Of a stretch of 62,347 nt of DNA, positions 7,039 to 16,872 are shown in pieces (within the stretch, counting starts at the first letter, position 1; each line of letters starts with the position of its first letter). The stretch spans positions 1 to 62,347 of the forward strand of contig CANJMI010000025.1 in assembly GCA_947475525.1 (NCBI GenBank). Direction: 5' to 3'. The notes beneath the pieces are model-generated. The model searched no databases. It saw only the letters and a list, made by a program, of their open reading frames with translations, and was not told where the DNA came from. The translations under genes and the position numbers were made by a program. This stretch comes from Polyangiaceae bacterium. GTDB lineage: Bacteria > Myxococcota_A > Polyangia > Polyangiales > Polyangiaceae.

Positions 7039-9789
7039 ATGCGTCTCCGCGTCCTCGCGCTCGCACTCTCGGGCTTTGGGTCCGTGGCGTGTCGCCCGAA
7101 CACGGATCTCGTCGTCTCACCGTTGGCCGTTACAGCGGTTCCAGTCGTCGCGACCACTGTTGCTCCACCTCGGACGGACGGTCGCCTCCCCGATGACGTT
7201 CACCCTCGCCGTTATCGATTGGCGCTCGACGTCGATCCGGGGGCGAAGCGCTTTCGTGGTGAAGTTCGCATCGAACTCGAGGTCGCGCGCTCGACGAGCG
7301 CCATCGTCCTGCACGCATCGGGGCTCACGTTCGACGAGGTTGAAATTCGGTCGGGCGATAGGTTGCATCAGGGCAAAGCAACGCTGAGACGCGCGACCGG
7401 CGCGGAGTTCGGCGATGGCCGTCCCGAGGAACTCGTGATCGAGTCGCCGGACCTCCTCAGCGTCGGAAGCGCCGAGCTTCGCATCGCGTACCAGGGCACG
7501 CTAGATGACAAACTGCGAGGTATTTACCGCACAGAACGCGATGGTAAGAACTACGTCGTCACGCAGATGGAGCCTGCCGACGCGCGCCGCGTGTTGCCTT
7601 GTTTCGATGACCCCGCGTTTAAAACGCCGTTTGAATTGTCCGTAACGGTGCCGCGCGGTCAGCGGGTGTTTGCGAATGCGCCGCTCGTTCGGGAGCGCGA
7701 CGCGGGTGAGGATCCCGAGTCCGGCGTGGCACGAGTGCGCTTCGACTTTGAGCCCACGCGACCCCTCCCGGCGTACTTGCTCGCGCTCGCGGTTGGACCC
7801 TTCGACGTGTTCGATGGGCCGAGGGACCCGGTTCCCGTGCGACTCATCGCGCCGAGCGGGCTGGCCACCCGTGGATCTTTCGTGGTCGCTTTGGCGAGTG
7901 AGCTCACGGAGTTGTTCGCGCGGCGCTTTGGAACACCGTACCCCTATTCGAAACTCGATCTCGTGGCGGTCCCGAGCTTTGCGGCAGGCGCGATGGAGAA
8001 CGCGGGGCTCGTCACGTTCCGCGAAGAGCTGCTGCTCGTCGATGGCGACTCGAGCGCCGTCGCCAGGCGGCGTGCCGTGCAGGTGATCGCCCACGAACTC
8101 GCGCACCAGTGGTTCGGCGATCTCGTCACGTTGAAGTGGTGGGACGACCTCTGGCTCAACGAAGGCTTCGCGAGTTATTTTGAGGCCGTGGTCGCCGACG
8201 AGTTGCGCCCCGAAACGCGCGCTCAGCTCGAGGACTTCGCCCACCTGGGCTCAGTGATGGCCCTCGACTCGTTGGATGCGGCGCGGCGCGTTCGCGAAGA
8301 AGTGCGCTCGGTCTATCAAGCCGAAGAGGCGTTCGATGCCATCACCTATGAGAAGGGGAGCGCGGTGATCGGCATGCTCCACGCGTACGTTGGTGATGGT
8401 CCGTTCCGTGTAGGAATTCAGTCGTATTTGACGCGCCACGCTCACGGCAATGCATCCGCCGAAGACCTCTTCCGCGCGCTCGGCGATGCGAGCGGCAGCG
8501 ACGTCGGAGCGATCGCGAGAACGTTCGTCGACCAACCCGGCGTTCCACTCGTGACGATAACCCCGAGCTGCGTAGCGGGAAACGGCAAGGTGGTACTCGA
8601 GCAGCGACGGCATCGCCTCGTTCCGCATGCGCCCGAGGCCGCGCTCTGGAACATCCCGGTGTGTCTGCGTTACGCGCCGCTCACTCCGCGCACCGTCGGC
8701 GCAACCGACGTCGTTGAGACCTCGAGGGTGTGCGTTCCGCTTTCGCGTCGCGTGATGGAGCTCGAACTCGAGAGCTGCCCCGCGTGGATCCAGGCGAACG
8801 ACGACCATCGAGGCTACTACCGGTACGCGCTTCCCGCTGACGGCATGGCGGCCTCGTGGCGAGCGACTCGCGGCGGTGACGCTCGGGGGCGGATAGGCTT
8901 TCTCACGAATGCTTGGGCCTTGGTCCAGAGCGGTGATTTCGGAGCGAGTGAGTTTCTCGCGCTGCTCGATGACGCCAAAGGCGAGCGGGATTCCGAGGGG
9001 GTCACGGCGATTGTCGAGCTCCTCGATCGCGTGGAGCTTGCGCTGGTCACCGATGAGTCACGGCCCGCGTTCGAGCGCTGGGTCTCGAGCCTGCTCTTGC
9101 CTCTCGCGAAGGAGCTCGGGTGGGATGCGCGACCCGGTGAGCCCGAGGAGTACAAGCTCATGCGAGAGACGGTGTTCGATGGGCTGTCGCTTCACACGTC
9201 CGATCGTGCGATCAAGGCAGAAGCGACCCGCCGTGCTCTTTCGTACTTACGCGATCCGTCAACGGTTGACGCCGACTCGGCTGGTGTCGCGCTCCGTGCA
9301 GCCGCGCGGCTGGGCACCTTAACGCTGGATTCGCTCGTCAAATCGCTCGATTCACGCGCGGAGCCGGAACATCGCACGCGGATCCTGCGCGCGCTCGGGT
9401 GTCTCGCGGAGCCCAAGCTCGTGACGGAGGCGCTCGCTCTCGTGCTCGCCGGCAAAGTGAAGCCTTCCGATTTTCTCTACCTCGCGCGGTCCGCGGCGCT
9501 GAAAGGGTCGAGTCGCACCGCCCTCGTTGCGTGGCTCGAGGCGCACTTCGTGGAGCTTGCGGGCCAGAGCGACGGCATGCGAGCGACGGGTGCGCTTTCG
9601 GTCCTCCGCCGCGTGTGTACGGCCGACGTCCGGGGCCGCGCTGAGTCGGTGTTTCGGCCGCTCGTCACGAAGGTTGGCGGTTCTCAGCGACGCCTCGATG
9701 AGGCACTTGAAGGTGCCGCGGCGTGCATCGACCTGCGCGCACGGCAGGCTAGCGCGTTTTCGCGTTCGCTCGTCCGAGCTTCCCCTTGA
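7039..9789 (+). CDS. M1 family zinc aminopeptidase, lipoprotein
   Basis: This enzyme of about 916 residues removes N-terminal amino acids from peptides, here probably at the cell surface because the signal ends in a lipobox-like GSVAC. Motifs are the exopeptidase GAMENAG near residue 317, the zinc site HELAH at 352-356 with the third ligand in NEGFAS (Glu about 375), giving HExxH-x18-E, and a downstream Tyr region AITYEKGSAV. The C-terminal 400 residues are helical and Ala/Leu-rich, as in the ERAP1-like domain. ATG 7039 was chosen over TTG 7003 because it places the signal peptide at the N-terminus. Its 3' end overlaps the convergent hydrolase gene by 41 bp. Confidence 0.95.
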   Translation: MRLRVLALALSGFGSVACRPNTDLVVSPLAVTAVPVVATTVAPPRTDGRLPDDVHPRRYRLALDVDPGAKRFRGEVRIELEVARSTSAIVLHASGLTFDEVEIRSGDRLHQGKATLRRATGAEFGDGRPEELVIESPDLLSVGSAELRIAYQGTLDDKLRGIYRTERDGKNYVVTQMEPADARRVLPCFDDPAFKTPFELSVTVPRGQRVFANAPLVRERDAGEDPESGVARVRFDFEPTRPLPAYLLALAVGPFDVFDGPRDPVPVRLIAPSGLATRGSFVVALASELTELFARRFGTPYPYSKLDLVAVPSFAAGAMENAGLVTFREELLLVDGDSSAVARRRAVQVIAHELAHQWFGDLVTLKWWDDLWLNEGFASYFEAVVADELRPETRAQLEDFAHLGSVMALDSLDAARRVREEVRSVYQAEEAFDAITYEKGSAVIGMLHAYVGDGPFRVGIQSYLTRHAHGNASAEDLFRALGDASGSDVGAIARTFVDQPGVPLVTITPSCVAGNGKVVLEQRRHRLVPHAPEAALWNIPVCLRYAPLTPRTVGATDVVETSRVCVPLSRRVMELELESCPAWIQANDDHRGYYRYALPADGMAASWRATRGGDARGRIGFLTNAWALVQSGDFGASEFLALLDDAKGERDSEGVTAIVELLDRVELALVTDESRPAFERWVSSLLLPLAKELGWDARPGEPEEYKLMRETVFDGLSLHTSDRAIKAEATRRALSYLRDPSTVDADSAGVALRAAARLGTLTLDSLVKSLDSRAEPEHRTRILRALGCLAEPKLVTEALALVLAGKVKPSDFLYLARSAALKGSSRTALVAWLEAHFVELAGQSDGMRATGALSVLRRVCTADVRGRAESVFRPLVTKVGGSQRRLDEALEGAAACIDLRARQASAFSRSLVRASP

Positions 9790-10894
9790 CGGTGGGGCCC
9801 GGCTTCGAGGTTGTGGCGGCTGCGGGGCGGGGTTTGACGCGCACGCCCCGCGGTGGATTCCAGCGCCGATTGAGATGCGCCCTCACGATGTCCTTGATCA
9901 GGCCGAGGTGCGCGCAGTGGTCGGGCTTGTCATCTCCGAGGTAACCGCGCACGTGGTAGTTGCCCTGATCGAAACGCTCGTCCATCGCGAGGCCAAGCAC
10001 GTCCTTACGTTGCGCCGTGCGCAATCGCCCGCCGAGTTGCCCGATGATGAAGTGAGCGACTTCGCGCGTGGATGCGTAGCCCGGCGGGATGATCGACGAG
10101 TACGACTGATACATGAACTTCTTGCCGCGGGCGGCCTCGCGGGCGAACGCGACGAAGGGGTCGAGGCCGGCCGGTGAAACTTTGTGGGCCCCGTCGAGGT
10201 AGCCCGCATGCAGTGAATCGAGCAAGATCACCGCGTCGACCGCCTTGCCTGCGGGCTGGATCAAGATCTGCTGCACGGCGCCGTAGCCTGCACTCCAAGA
10301 GGAGAGTGCGAGCCGCCGAATCTTGGCGTTGGGGCGACCGCTGCGGCGGGCCATCTCGCGTGTCACGGTCTCGAGGAGGTGCTCGAAGGTAGTGCGCGAC
10401 GCGAACGCGCTCGAGTAGGCGCCGGAGCCGATGCCGAGATCGATGGCGACGAGAATGATGCCGTCGGCTGACTTGACGAACTCCTTGCGAAGCGCCTCGT
10501 GTCCGTGAAAATGCACGATGAGGTCGAACGCGCCGCTCGGGGAGACTCCGCCTTTTTGCGGCGCGAGGAGCTGCCCCATGCTGACCTTGCGCGACCACTC
10601 GTCGTAGATCCCGAAACCCGGATCGGGTGTCATGCAGGGATTGATGCCGCCAGGACGGCTCGCCACGGGGGCGCGCGCCCGTGGTTTGACATGCCCCTCC
10701 GTGGGTGCGCCCGCTGCTGGGGCCTCGACGGTTGGAGGTGAGGGCACGGCCACCACCGGGACGGTGATCGAAGGCGGCGTCGGTGCGACAGGCGGCGTCG
10801 GTGCGCTAGGCGGTTCCGCGGCGGTGGCGCGCGGAGCGATGCTCGTCGCGAATGAGACGAGGAGCATAGCCACGAGGAGAAGCGACCGTCGCAT
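9749..10894 (-). CDS. Secreted alpha/beta-hydrolase-like protein
   Basis: ATG 10894 gives about 381 residues beginning with a signal peptide (MRRSLLLVAMLLVSF). A Pro/Val/Ala-rich spacer follows, with PTPP-type repeats up to residue 70. The folded part has a beta-strand FDLIVHFHGH, a nucleophile elbow in LALSSWSAGYGAV with a central Ser, an acid in ILLDSLHAGY and a late His in DHCAHLG, as in a Ser-Asp-His alpha/beta-hydrolase. The C-terminus is basic and low complexity. The substrate is unknown. Its end overlaps the convergent M1 peptidase by 41 bp, and the serA stop lies about 145 bp upstream, so it may have its own promoter. Confidence 0.72.
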   Translation of the reverse strand: MRRSLLLVAMLLVSFATSIAPRATAAEPPSAPTPPVAPTPPSITVPVVAVPSPPTVEAPAAGAPTEGHVKPRARAPVASRPGGINPCMTPDPGFGIYDEWSRKVSMGQLLAPQKGGVSPSGAFDLIVHFHGHEALRKEFVKSADGIILVAIDLGIGSGAYSSAFASRTTFEHLLETVTREMARRSGRPNAKIRRLALSSWSAGYGAVQQILIQPAGKAVDAVILLDSLHAGYLDGAHKVSPAGLDPFVAFAREAARGKKFMYQSYSSIIPPGYASTREVAHFIIGQLGGRLRTAQRKDVLGLAMDERFDQGNYHVRGYLGDDKPDHCAHLGLIKDIVRAHLNRRWNPPRGVRVKPRPAAATTSKPGPTVKGKLGRANAKTR

Positions 10895-11039
10895 CGGTTC
10901 GAGCAATGTCACAACTCCAGCGTCGGGTCGAGCGAACGAACAGCATTCCGGCGACGTTGCCGTGCTCACTCGTCTTTATTTTGCCGCGTTTCGCGGGCGA
11001 TCCGTAGGTGATCTCGGGACCGCCCGCGCGACGCTGGGC

Positions 11040-12629
11040 TCACAGCTCGATGGCAATCGCGCGCTTGACGTTGACGGATGCGCGCGCATCGGTGAGCACC
11101 TGCGCCGTGGCTGGGTCGTCGAGGTTCCACACGCTGAGCGCCTGGCCGGCCGAGGATTTGCCGAGATGCACGGCCGCCACGTTGATGTTGTGTTTGCCGA
11201 GTAGCGTCCCGAGGAATCCGATCACTCCGGGGGTGTCGATGCTCGACACGACCAGCGTCGGACCACCGAGGCTGGCTTCAATGTCGAAGTCACCCCAACG
11301 CACGAGCCGCGGGGTGCCATCGCTGCCGAGTGAACCGGCTGCAACGTGTGGGTTGCCACTCTCATCGATGACTCGCACGACGATCTGTGACGCGAAGCGC
11401 CCGACGGATTGGGTGCTCTTCAGCTGTCGCACAGCGATGCCCCGGTCGGCCGCGACGTGAGGTGCTGCGATGGCGTTGAGCGGTACTTCGAGGAACTGCT
11501 CGAGGTAACCCGCCACGGCGGCCGAGGTCAGAATCTCGGCGCCTTGCTCGCCGGCTTCGCCGATGCAGTCGACTTCGATGCTCTTCGGCGCGATGCTCTC
11601 CACCTGTGCCAGGAACCTGCCGAGCTTCTCTGCGAGCGCGCGGTACGGCGCGATTTTGCGAGCGATTTCACTGGTAACCGACGGCACGTTGACCGCGTTC
11701 TTGATCTCGCCGTTCAGCAGATAGTCGACGACTTGTTCCGCCACCTGCACGGCGACGCGGACCTGGGCCTCCGCGGTCGACGCGCCCAAGTGCGGCGTGC
11801 AGATCACGCGCTCGTGGGCGATGAGGGCAGAGTCCTTCGGTGGTGGCTCTTCGACGAAGACGTCGAATGCCGCGCCGCCGATGTGCCCGCTCTCGAGTCC
11901 GCGGAGCACCGCGCCTTCATCGTAGATGCCGCCGCGCGCGCAGTTCACGAGGAACACGCCCTTCTTAAGTTTCGGCACGACCTCGTCGTTGATGATGCCC
12001 TTCGTGTTCGGAGTGAGGGGCGTGTGCACGGTGATGATGTCGGCGCGCGACCAAATCTCGGCGAGCGAGACGAGCTCGATGCCGAGTGCAGCGGCGCGTT
12101 CCTGTGACATCACGGGGTCGAAGCCGATCACGTTGAGTGCGAGGCCGCGTGCGCGGTCAGCCACGATGCGCCCGATGGTGCCTAGGCCAAGGATGGCGAG
12201 CGTCTTGCCCGCAAGCTCGGTGCCCTCGTACTTCTTCTTCTCCCACTTGCCGGCCTTCATCGTGCTCGTCGCTTGGGGGATGTGGCGGGCGAGCGACATC
12301 ATCAGGCTTATGGTGTGTTCGGCGGTCGTGACGGAATTGCCCGTTGGCGTGTTCATCACGACGATGCCGCGCTTCGAGGCTGCACGGACGTCCACGTTGT
12401 CGACGCCGATGCCGGCGCGGCCGATCACTTTGAGACGGTCACCTGACTCGATCACGCGGGCGGTCACCTTTGAGCCCGAGCGCACGAGCAGCGCGTCGGC
12501 GTGCTTCACCGCTTCCGCAAGGTCGTCTTCTCCGAGGCCGGGCCGGTAATCAAGCACAAGGTCACTGCGCCCCTTCAAGACTTCGAGGCCCTCGGCGCTC
12601 ATCGAATCGCTTACCAATACCTTGAACAT
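11040..12629 (-). CDS. serA: D-3-phosphoglycerate dehydrogenase
   Basis: SerA oxidises 3-phosphoglycerate with NAD in the first step of serine synthesis. The 529-residue length matches the long form with an intervening domain and a C-terminal ACT domain. Visible are the Rossmann motif GLGTIGRIVADRARG (about 145-160), the substrate-binding Arg region VNCARGGIYDE, the catalytic His in CTPHLGAST and a C-terminal ACT-like stretch VVSSIDTPGVIGFLGTLLG. That ACT domain usually gives serine feedback control. The gene follows purE by 35 bp on the same strand and may be co-transcribed with the purine genes. Confidence 0.97.
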   Translation of the reverse strand: MFKVLVSDSMSAEGLEVLKGRSDLVLDYRPGLGEDDLAEAVKHADALLVRSGSKVTARVIESGDRLKVIGRAGIGVDNVDVRAASKRGIVVMNTPTGNSVTTAEHTISLMMSLARHIPQATSTMKAGKWEKKKYEGTELAGKTLAILGLGTIGRIVADRARGLALNVIGFDPVMSQERAAALGIELVSLAEIWSRADIITVHTPLTPNTKGIINDEVVPKLKKGVFLVNCARGGIYDEGAVLRGLESGHIGGAAFDVFVEEPPPKDSALIAHERVICTPHLGASTAEAQVRVAVQVAEQVVDYLLNGEIKNAVNVPSVTSEIARKIAPYRALAEKLGRFLAQVESIAPKSIEVDCIGEAGEQGAEILTSAAVAGYLEQFLEVPLNAIAAPHVAADRGIAVRQLKSTQSVGRFASQIVVRVIDESGNPHVAAGSLGSDGTPRLVRWGDFDIEASLGGPTLVVSSIDTPGVIGFLGTLLGKHNINVAAVHLGKSSAGQALSVWNLDDPATAQVLTDARASVNVKRAIAIEL

Positions 12630-12664
12630 GGTCTCTTTCCTTCTACGGGCATGGGCCCTGTTTT

Positions 12665-13162
12665 TCAGTCGAGCTTCGTTTTCGCACGCACGCGCGTGTC
12701 GGCCTCGATAACTTTGGCCTGCATCTTTTTCCGATACGCATCGAGTCGCTCGGCGATAACCGGGTCGTGCGTGCCGAGGATCGCGGCGGCGAACAGTCCT
12801 GCGTTTTTCGCGCCACCAATGCCCACCGATGCGATGGGTACACCGGGTGGCATTTGGGTGGACGAGAGGAGGGCGTCGATGCCGCCGAGCGTTCCGGCCG
12901 CTACTGGAAGCGCGACGACGGGCAGCGTGGTAAGCGACGCGAACACGCCTGCGAGGTGCGCCGCAATTCCGGCCGCGGCGATGACGACGGAGACGCCTCG
13001 GCTGCGCGCATTGACCGCGAGGTCATGAACGATGTCGGGAGTTCGGTGGGCTGAGGCGACGCGCACTTCGTAGGCGATGCCGAGTTCGCCTAGCACGCCC
13101 CAAGCGGCCTCGATTTGCTCGAGGTCGCTGTCGGAACCCATCACGATAAGAACTTTGCTCAT
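12665..13162 (-). CDS. purE: N5-carboxyaminoimidazole ribonucleotide mutase
   Basis: This is a class I PurE of 165 residues, the normal length. It converts N5-CAIR to CAIR in de novo purine synthesis. The family motifs GSDSDLEQ (about 8-15) and SAHRTPD (about 41-47) are present, followed by the glycine-rich AAAGIAAHLAGVFAS and LPVVALPV. Its ATG overlaps the purD stop as ATGA, indicating coupled translation. A purK partner, needed to make N5-CAIR, is not in the window. Confidence 0.97.
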   Translation of the reverse strand: MSKVLIVMGSDSDLEQIEAAWGVLGELGIAYEVRVASAHRTPDIVHDLAVNARSRGVSVVIAAAGIAAHLAGVFASLTTLPVVALPVAAGTLGGIDALLSSTQMPPGVPIASVGIGGAKNAGLFAAAILGTHDPVIAERLDAYRKKMQAKVIEADTRVRAKTKLD

Positions 13163-14493
13163 TGGTCGTTTCCCTTCGGTGTTTCGTCAGGTTCGGTCGC
13201 GCGGAGAATGCCTTCAGCGGCGATGTCCTTTCGGAACTGCATGCCTGCGAACTCGATGAGGCTCGCTCGCTCGTACGCGATCACTCGGGCGGATTCGCGG
13301 GTTTCGGCGACCCCGACAACGCTCAGCACCCGCCCTCCCGCGGTGACGCATTCGCTGCCTCGCGCTTGGGTTCCGGCATGAACAATCGTCGACGAGGCTG
13401 AACCAAGTTGCTCGAGGCCGCGAATCGGGTCTCCCGTTCGTGGGGTGTCCGGGTAGCCGGCTGCGGCGAGGACGACGGCGACCGCGCTGCGCTTCGTAGC
13501 GACCGTGACGGCGTGCTCGTCGAGTTTGCCGGCGGCGACCGATGCGAAGAGCTCGGCTACGTCCCCATCGAGGAGGGGCATCAACACCTGGGTCTCCGGA
13601 TCGCCGAAGCGCACGTTGTGTTCGAGGAGGTTCGGCGTGCCGTCGGGCGCGACCATGACGCCCGCGTAAAGCACCCCGCGATAAGGCGCACCGGCGCGGC
13701 GCATCGCATCGAGTGTCGGAAGCAGCACTTCGCGCTCGATACGGGCGAGCAGCTCTTGAGAAACCGCGACCGGCGCGAAGGCCCCCATCCCGCCGGTGTT
13801 CGGCCCTGCGTCGCCGTCGCCGATTCGCTTGTGGTCGCGTGCGACGGGCAACACAAAGATGCGTTCTCCATCCGTCACGGCATGCACGCTCAGCTCGTCA
13901 CCGGGCAGCCGGTCTTCGATCACGATGCACGCGCCGGCCTCGCCGAAAACGCGTTCGACCAACATCGCGTGCGCGGCGGCTTTCGCTTCTTCGGGCGTGG
14001 AGGTGACGATGGCTCCTTTGCCACCGGCGAGGCCGTCGGTTTTGACCACGACTTGGCAACCTCGCTCGTCGATGTAGCGCGCGGCGTCCTCGTAGTTGGT
14101 CGTGATGAAGAACGGCGCGGTCGGGATCCCCGCTTGCTCGGCGATTCGCTTTAGAAATGCCTTCGACGCTTCGAGGCGAGCTGCCGCGCGGCGGGGTCCG
14201 AAGGCCGCGATCCCGGCCGCTTCGAGCGCGTCGACGACGCCTTCGCACAACGGCCCTTCGGGACCGACGACCACGAGGTCGATGGCGTGTTCCTTCGCCA
14301 ACGCGACGACGGCATCCGGTGCAAGTGACGCTCCGCCAAGCGATCGGATTGGCGCCGCTGAGGTCGTGCAGGTCGTGCCCGCATTGCCCGGTTGGACGAG
14401 GACCTCGGTGACGCTCGGGCTACGCGCAAGCGCCAGCGCGAGGGCATGCTCCCGTCCGCCCGAGCCCAGCACCAGCACCCGCCTTCGAGTCAT
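13159..14493 (-). CDS. purD: Phosphoribosylamine--glycine ligase (GARS)
   Basis: PurD joins glycine to phosphoribosylamine using ATP. The start at 14493 (MTRRRVLVLGSGGREHALA) gives the canonical N-terminus; six more in-frame codons lie upstream. ATP-grasp features include VVGPEGPLCEGVVDAL, the lysine-rich VVVKTDGLAGGKGAIV, GGMGAFAPV, and EHNVRFGDPETQVLMPLL with the metal-binding acidic and Asn residues. Length of about 444 is slightly above the usual 420-430. It is the first gene of a coupled purD-purE unit, with serA after it. Confidence 0.97.
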   Translation of the reverse strand: MTRRRVLVLGSGGREHALALALARSPSVTEVLVQPGNAGTTCTTSAAPIRSLGGASLAPDAVVALAKEHAIDLVVVGPEGPLCEGVVDALEAAGIAAFGPRRAAARLEASKAFLKRIAEQAGIPTAPFFITTNYEDAARYIDERGCQVVVKTDGLAGGKGAIVTSTPEEAKAAAHAMLVERVFGEAGACIVIEDRLPGDELSVHAVTDGERIFVLPVARDHKRIGDGDAGPNTGGMGAFAPVAVSQELLARIEREVLLPTLDAMRRAGAPYRGVLYAGVMVAPDGTPNLLEHNVRFGDPETQVLMPLLDGDVAELFASVAAGKLDEHAVTVATKRSAVAVVLAAAGYPDTPRTGDPIRGLEQLGSASSTIVHAGTQARGSECVTAGGRVLSVVGVAETRESARVIAYERASLIEFAGMQFRKDIAAEGILRATEPDETPKGNDQ

Positions 14494-14631
14494 CGCGCTT
14501 GCGGGTAACACACCTGCGGCTCATCAGCCACCAACTACGCATCGAATGTGCAGCGTTTGGGTTGGCGCGCGAGTCGGCGGTGACGCTCATCCGATCGCGA
14601 CGCCGCGACATCCTTCGCGGAGGTGCGTCGC

Positions 14632-15945
14632 TTATGGCGCCGATCGCGGACGCCCCTGCGCAACCCACGTCGCGACGAGCTGGATTTGTTCGGCGGACAG
14701 CGGCGGAAAACCCAACGGCATGCCGCGGAGATTCGGGTTCGGGTGCCCGGCCCCCTCGTCGTGGCGCGCCCAAAGTGTCGCGACGAGGCGGGGCGTGCCG
14801 TCGGCAAGGGGCTCGAACAAGCTGTGCCGGTTGCCCTTGTCGTCGAGATAGCCGCCTTGAATCTCTTCGTAGCTCGTCAGGTTCACGCCCCGCCGCTTGA
14901 AGCCGAATCCGCCGGTATTTCCTGGGCCGCCATCGCCGACAGCATCATCCGGTTTGCCGTGGCAGTGCCGGCACGTCACGTCGAAGACCTCGCGGGCAAC
15001 CTCGTCGTAGCCGACTCGACGTTCGAGGTTGGGGAGCCGCGCGGGGACGGTGCGCGCGCGGCCCGGCCCGAGGGGTGTCCGCAAGAGGTACGCCGCGACG
15101 TCCCGGGCTTGGCTGGGTGTCAGCCCAGGGTTCGGCATCAGCGTGTCGGATTTGATGGCGGCTGGGTCGGCGAGCCACTGGACGAGCTGAGCTGCGGTCA
15201 TGCGATCCCGGGTGAAGCGCAGGTCGGGCGCGAGCATGACGGCCGGGCGGAGCTCTTCGGAGCTGCGCCGGTAGGTGGCGGGCGCCTCGGGCCCGAGCGG
15301 TGTCCCCGCTGCCAGCGCTGGGACGCCCGACATGCGATGGCAAGAACCGCACTGCATGTCATCGACAAGCTTGCGGCCGCGTGCCGGGTCGGAATCCTCG
15401 AGCGTCTCTCGCGCGGTAGCCGCCGGCGCGTCGAGGCTTGCGAGGTAGGTCACCACGTCCCGTGCTTCTTCGCGCGTTATCGCAAGACGCGGCATGTCTT
15501 GCATCAGCGCGGGTCTGAGGTCGTGTGGAAGGACGAGGTAGCCTACGAGCCAGTCGTACCGAAGGCGGGTGCCTGCACCCCGCAGCGACGGCATGGCCGC
15601 GAGGTGTGCGACGTGCTGCTTCCACTCGCTCGCCTTGGGCTTCGCGTCGAAGCCAGCGGTCATCACTTTCTTGTGACACCTGACGCAGTGGCTCGTGAGC
15701 GGAGCCGGCGTGAGTCCGGTCGCCTCGTGGCAACGCCCGCACTGAAATCGAACGACCGCCTCGCGCCCCCGCTCCACCTCGCCTGTCGGCTCATCGGGGA
15801 GAGCCGCGGTGGTGTCGGTTCCGACTGCGGTTCCGACTGCGGTTCCGACTGCGGTTCCGACTGCGGCCGTGTCGCCCGCCGGGGAGGACCCGGTCGCACG
15901 GCACGCGGCGATCAGCACGGCGAGGAGAAGGGGCAGCGAGCGCAT
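14632..15945 (-). CDS. Tetraheme cytochrome c family lipoprotein
   Basis: This 437-residue exported protein has an N-terminal signal with the lipobox LIAAC, then a short Val-Gly-Thr-Ala repeat. Four CxxCH heme-attachment motifs are seen: CGRCH (69-73), CVRCH (87-91), CGSCH (199-203) and CRHCH near residue 336. The two halves each resemble class I cytochrome modules with late Met residues such as QDMPRL and DTLMPNPGLT. The third motif is followed by SGVPALAAG, common in periplasmic electron-transfer cytochromes. It is probably an envelope electron carrier anchored to a membrane; the partner is unknown. The purD start lies 138 bp downstream. Confidence 0.87.
   Translation of the reverse strand: MRSLPLLLAVLIAACRATGSSPAGDTAAVGTAVGTAVGTAVGTDTTAALPDEPTGEVERGREAVVRFQCGRCHEATGLTPAPLTSHCVRCHKKVMTAGFDAKPKASEWKQHVAHLAAMPSLRGAGTRLRYDWLVGYLVLPHDLRPALMQDMPRLAITREEARDVVTYLASLDAPAATARETLEDSDPARGRKLVDDMQCGSCHRMSGVPALAAGTPLGPEAPATYRRSSEELRPAVMLAPDLRFTRDRMTAAQLVQWLADPAAIKSDTLMPNPGLTPSQARDVAAYLLRTPLGPGRARTVPARLPNLERRVGYDEVAREVFDVTCRHCHGKPDDAVGDGGPGNTGGFGFKRRGVNLTSYEEIQGGYLDDKGNRHSLFEPLADGTPRLVATLWARHDEGAGHPNPNLRGMPLGFPPLSAEQIQLVATWVAQGRPRSAP
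15816..15863. repeat. Four tandem 12-bp repeats inside the cytochrome gene
   Basis: The unit CGGTTCCGACTG occurs four times in perfect tandem. On the coding (minus) strand it encodes repeated Ala-Val-Gly-Thr between the lipobox and the first heme motif, so it forms a flexible linker. The unit length is a multiple of three, so slippage would change linker length without shifting the frame. Confidence 0.95.
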
Positions 15946-16005
15946 ACGTTCGGTACTCTATCGGATGCGCCCTGTGTCACGTGGGAGAGCGGCTCGTTGG
16001 GCGGG

Positions 16006-16719
16006 TCAGCTCTCGCCAGCGATTGCAAGCGTTGCCGGGGTCGAGCCAAGGTCGCAGATCGCTGCGTCACGCGCCATGTTGCGACACCGCTCGAGCGCCG
16101 TTGCGTGGCCAGCTTCGTCGCCCGCCGCGGCACGGAGTCGGGCGAGGGCGCGGTACGCCTCTGGGCTTGTGATCAGGTCCTTGCGAGCGAGTATCTCGAG
16201 CGTTTTACGGGCTTTTTGTTGAAGTTCGGGGATTTGTGCCCGAGCCTCCGCAAGCTCACTCTTCAGCGTCGCGTCGTCTTTCTTTTGCTTGCGCAGCGCA
16301 GAAAGCGCCGTCACCGACCACTCGACGTTCGCTTTGCGCGCTTCCGGGGAGGCCCCTGCAAACTCGGCGCGGAGCTCGTCGGGGAGCTCGGTATCGAGGG
16401 CGCTTAAATCGCCGCCGCTCCGCATCGATGCGACTGCGAGCACTCGAATCGAACGGTTGATGATCGGGTCTTTGGCGCCCGAGGGGTACGCGTGAATATG
16501 CGGAATCATGCGGATGATCTTGCCGGCCGCCTGGTGGTAGCGGCCTTCGGCAAGGTCCTTCTCGGCGCCCGCGAGCCCCTCGACGCGGTGGTCGACTTGA
16601 ACTTCGGGCCACCAGCCTCCGCCGCAAGCCGTCGCGTCGGGCGCGGCAAGGGAAACGCTGCCAATGGCAGCCAAGGTGATGAACAGCGAGCGAAGCGTGG
16701 TGCGGGCGATTTGGATCAT
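16006..16719 (-). CDS. Secreted helical protein of unknown function
   Basis: ATG 16719 gives a 237-residue protein with a signal peptide (MIQIARTTLRSLFITLAAIG) and a mature start CGGGWWPEV. The rest is helical, with TPR-like spacing in AEGRYHQAAGKIIRM and EAYRALARLRAAAGDEAGHATALERCR, and a charged coiled region around residues 150-190. The upstream 35 codons of the open frame have no coding character and were left out. It lies 60 bp before the cytochrome gene and may share its transcript. No known domain was recognised with confidence. Confidence 0.7.
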   Translation of the reverse strand: MIQIARTTLRSLFITLAAIGSVSLAAPDATACGGGWWPEVQVDHRVEGLAGAEKDLAEGRYHQAAGKIIRMIPHIHAYPSGAKDPIINRSIRVLAVASMRSGGDLSALDTELPDELRAEFAGASPEARKANVEWSVTALSALRKQKKDDATLKSELAEARAQIPELQQKARKTLEILARKDLITSPEAYRALARLRAAAGDEAGHATALERCRNMARDAAICDLGSTPATLAIAGES

Positions 16720-16872
16720 GTTCGTGCCTCCGATGCAGGGTTCGTCGTCGAGCCCGTGCTTTCTGTGACGATGCCGCAGGACGATTTGTTCTTCCAAAAC
16801 GACTGAAGCGGCCGACCACCCCAAGACTTGTAATGATTCCAGCAGGTTGACTCGCTTCGGTCGCGTGAGGAT

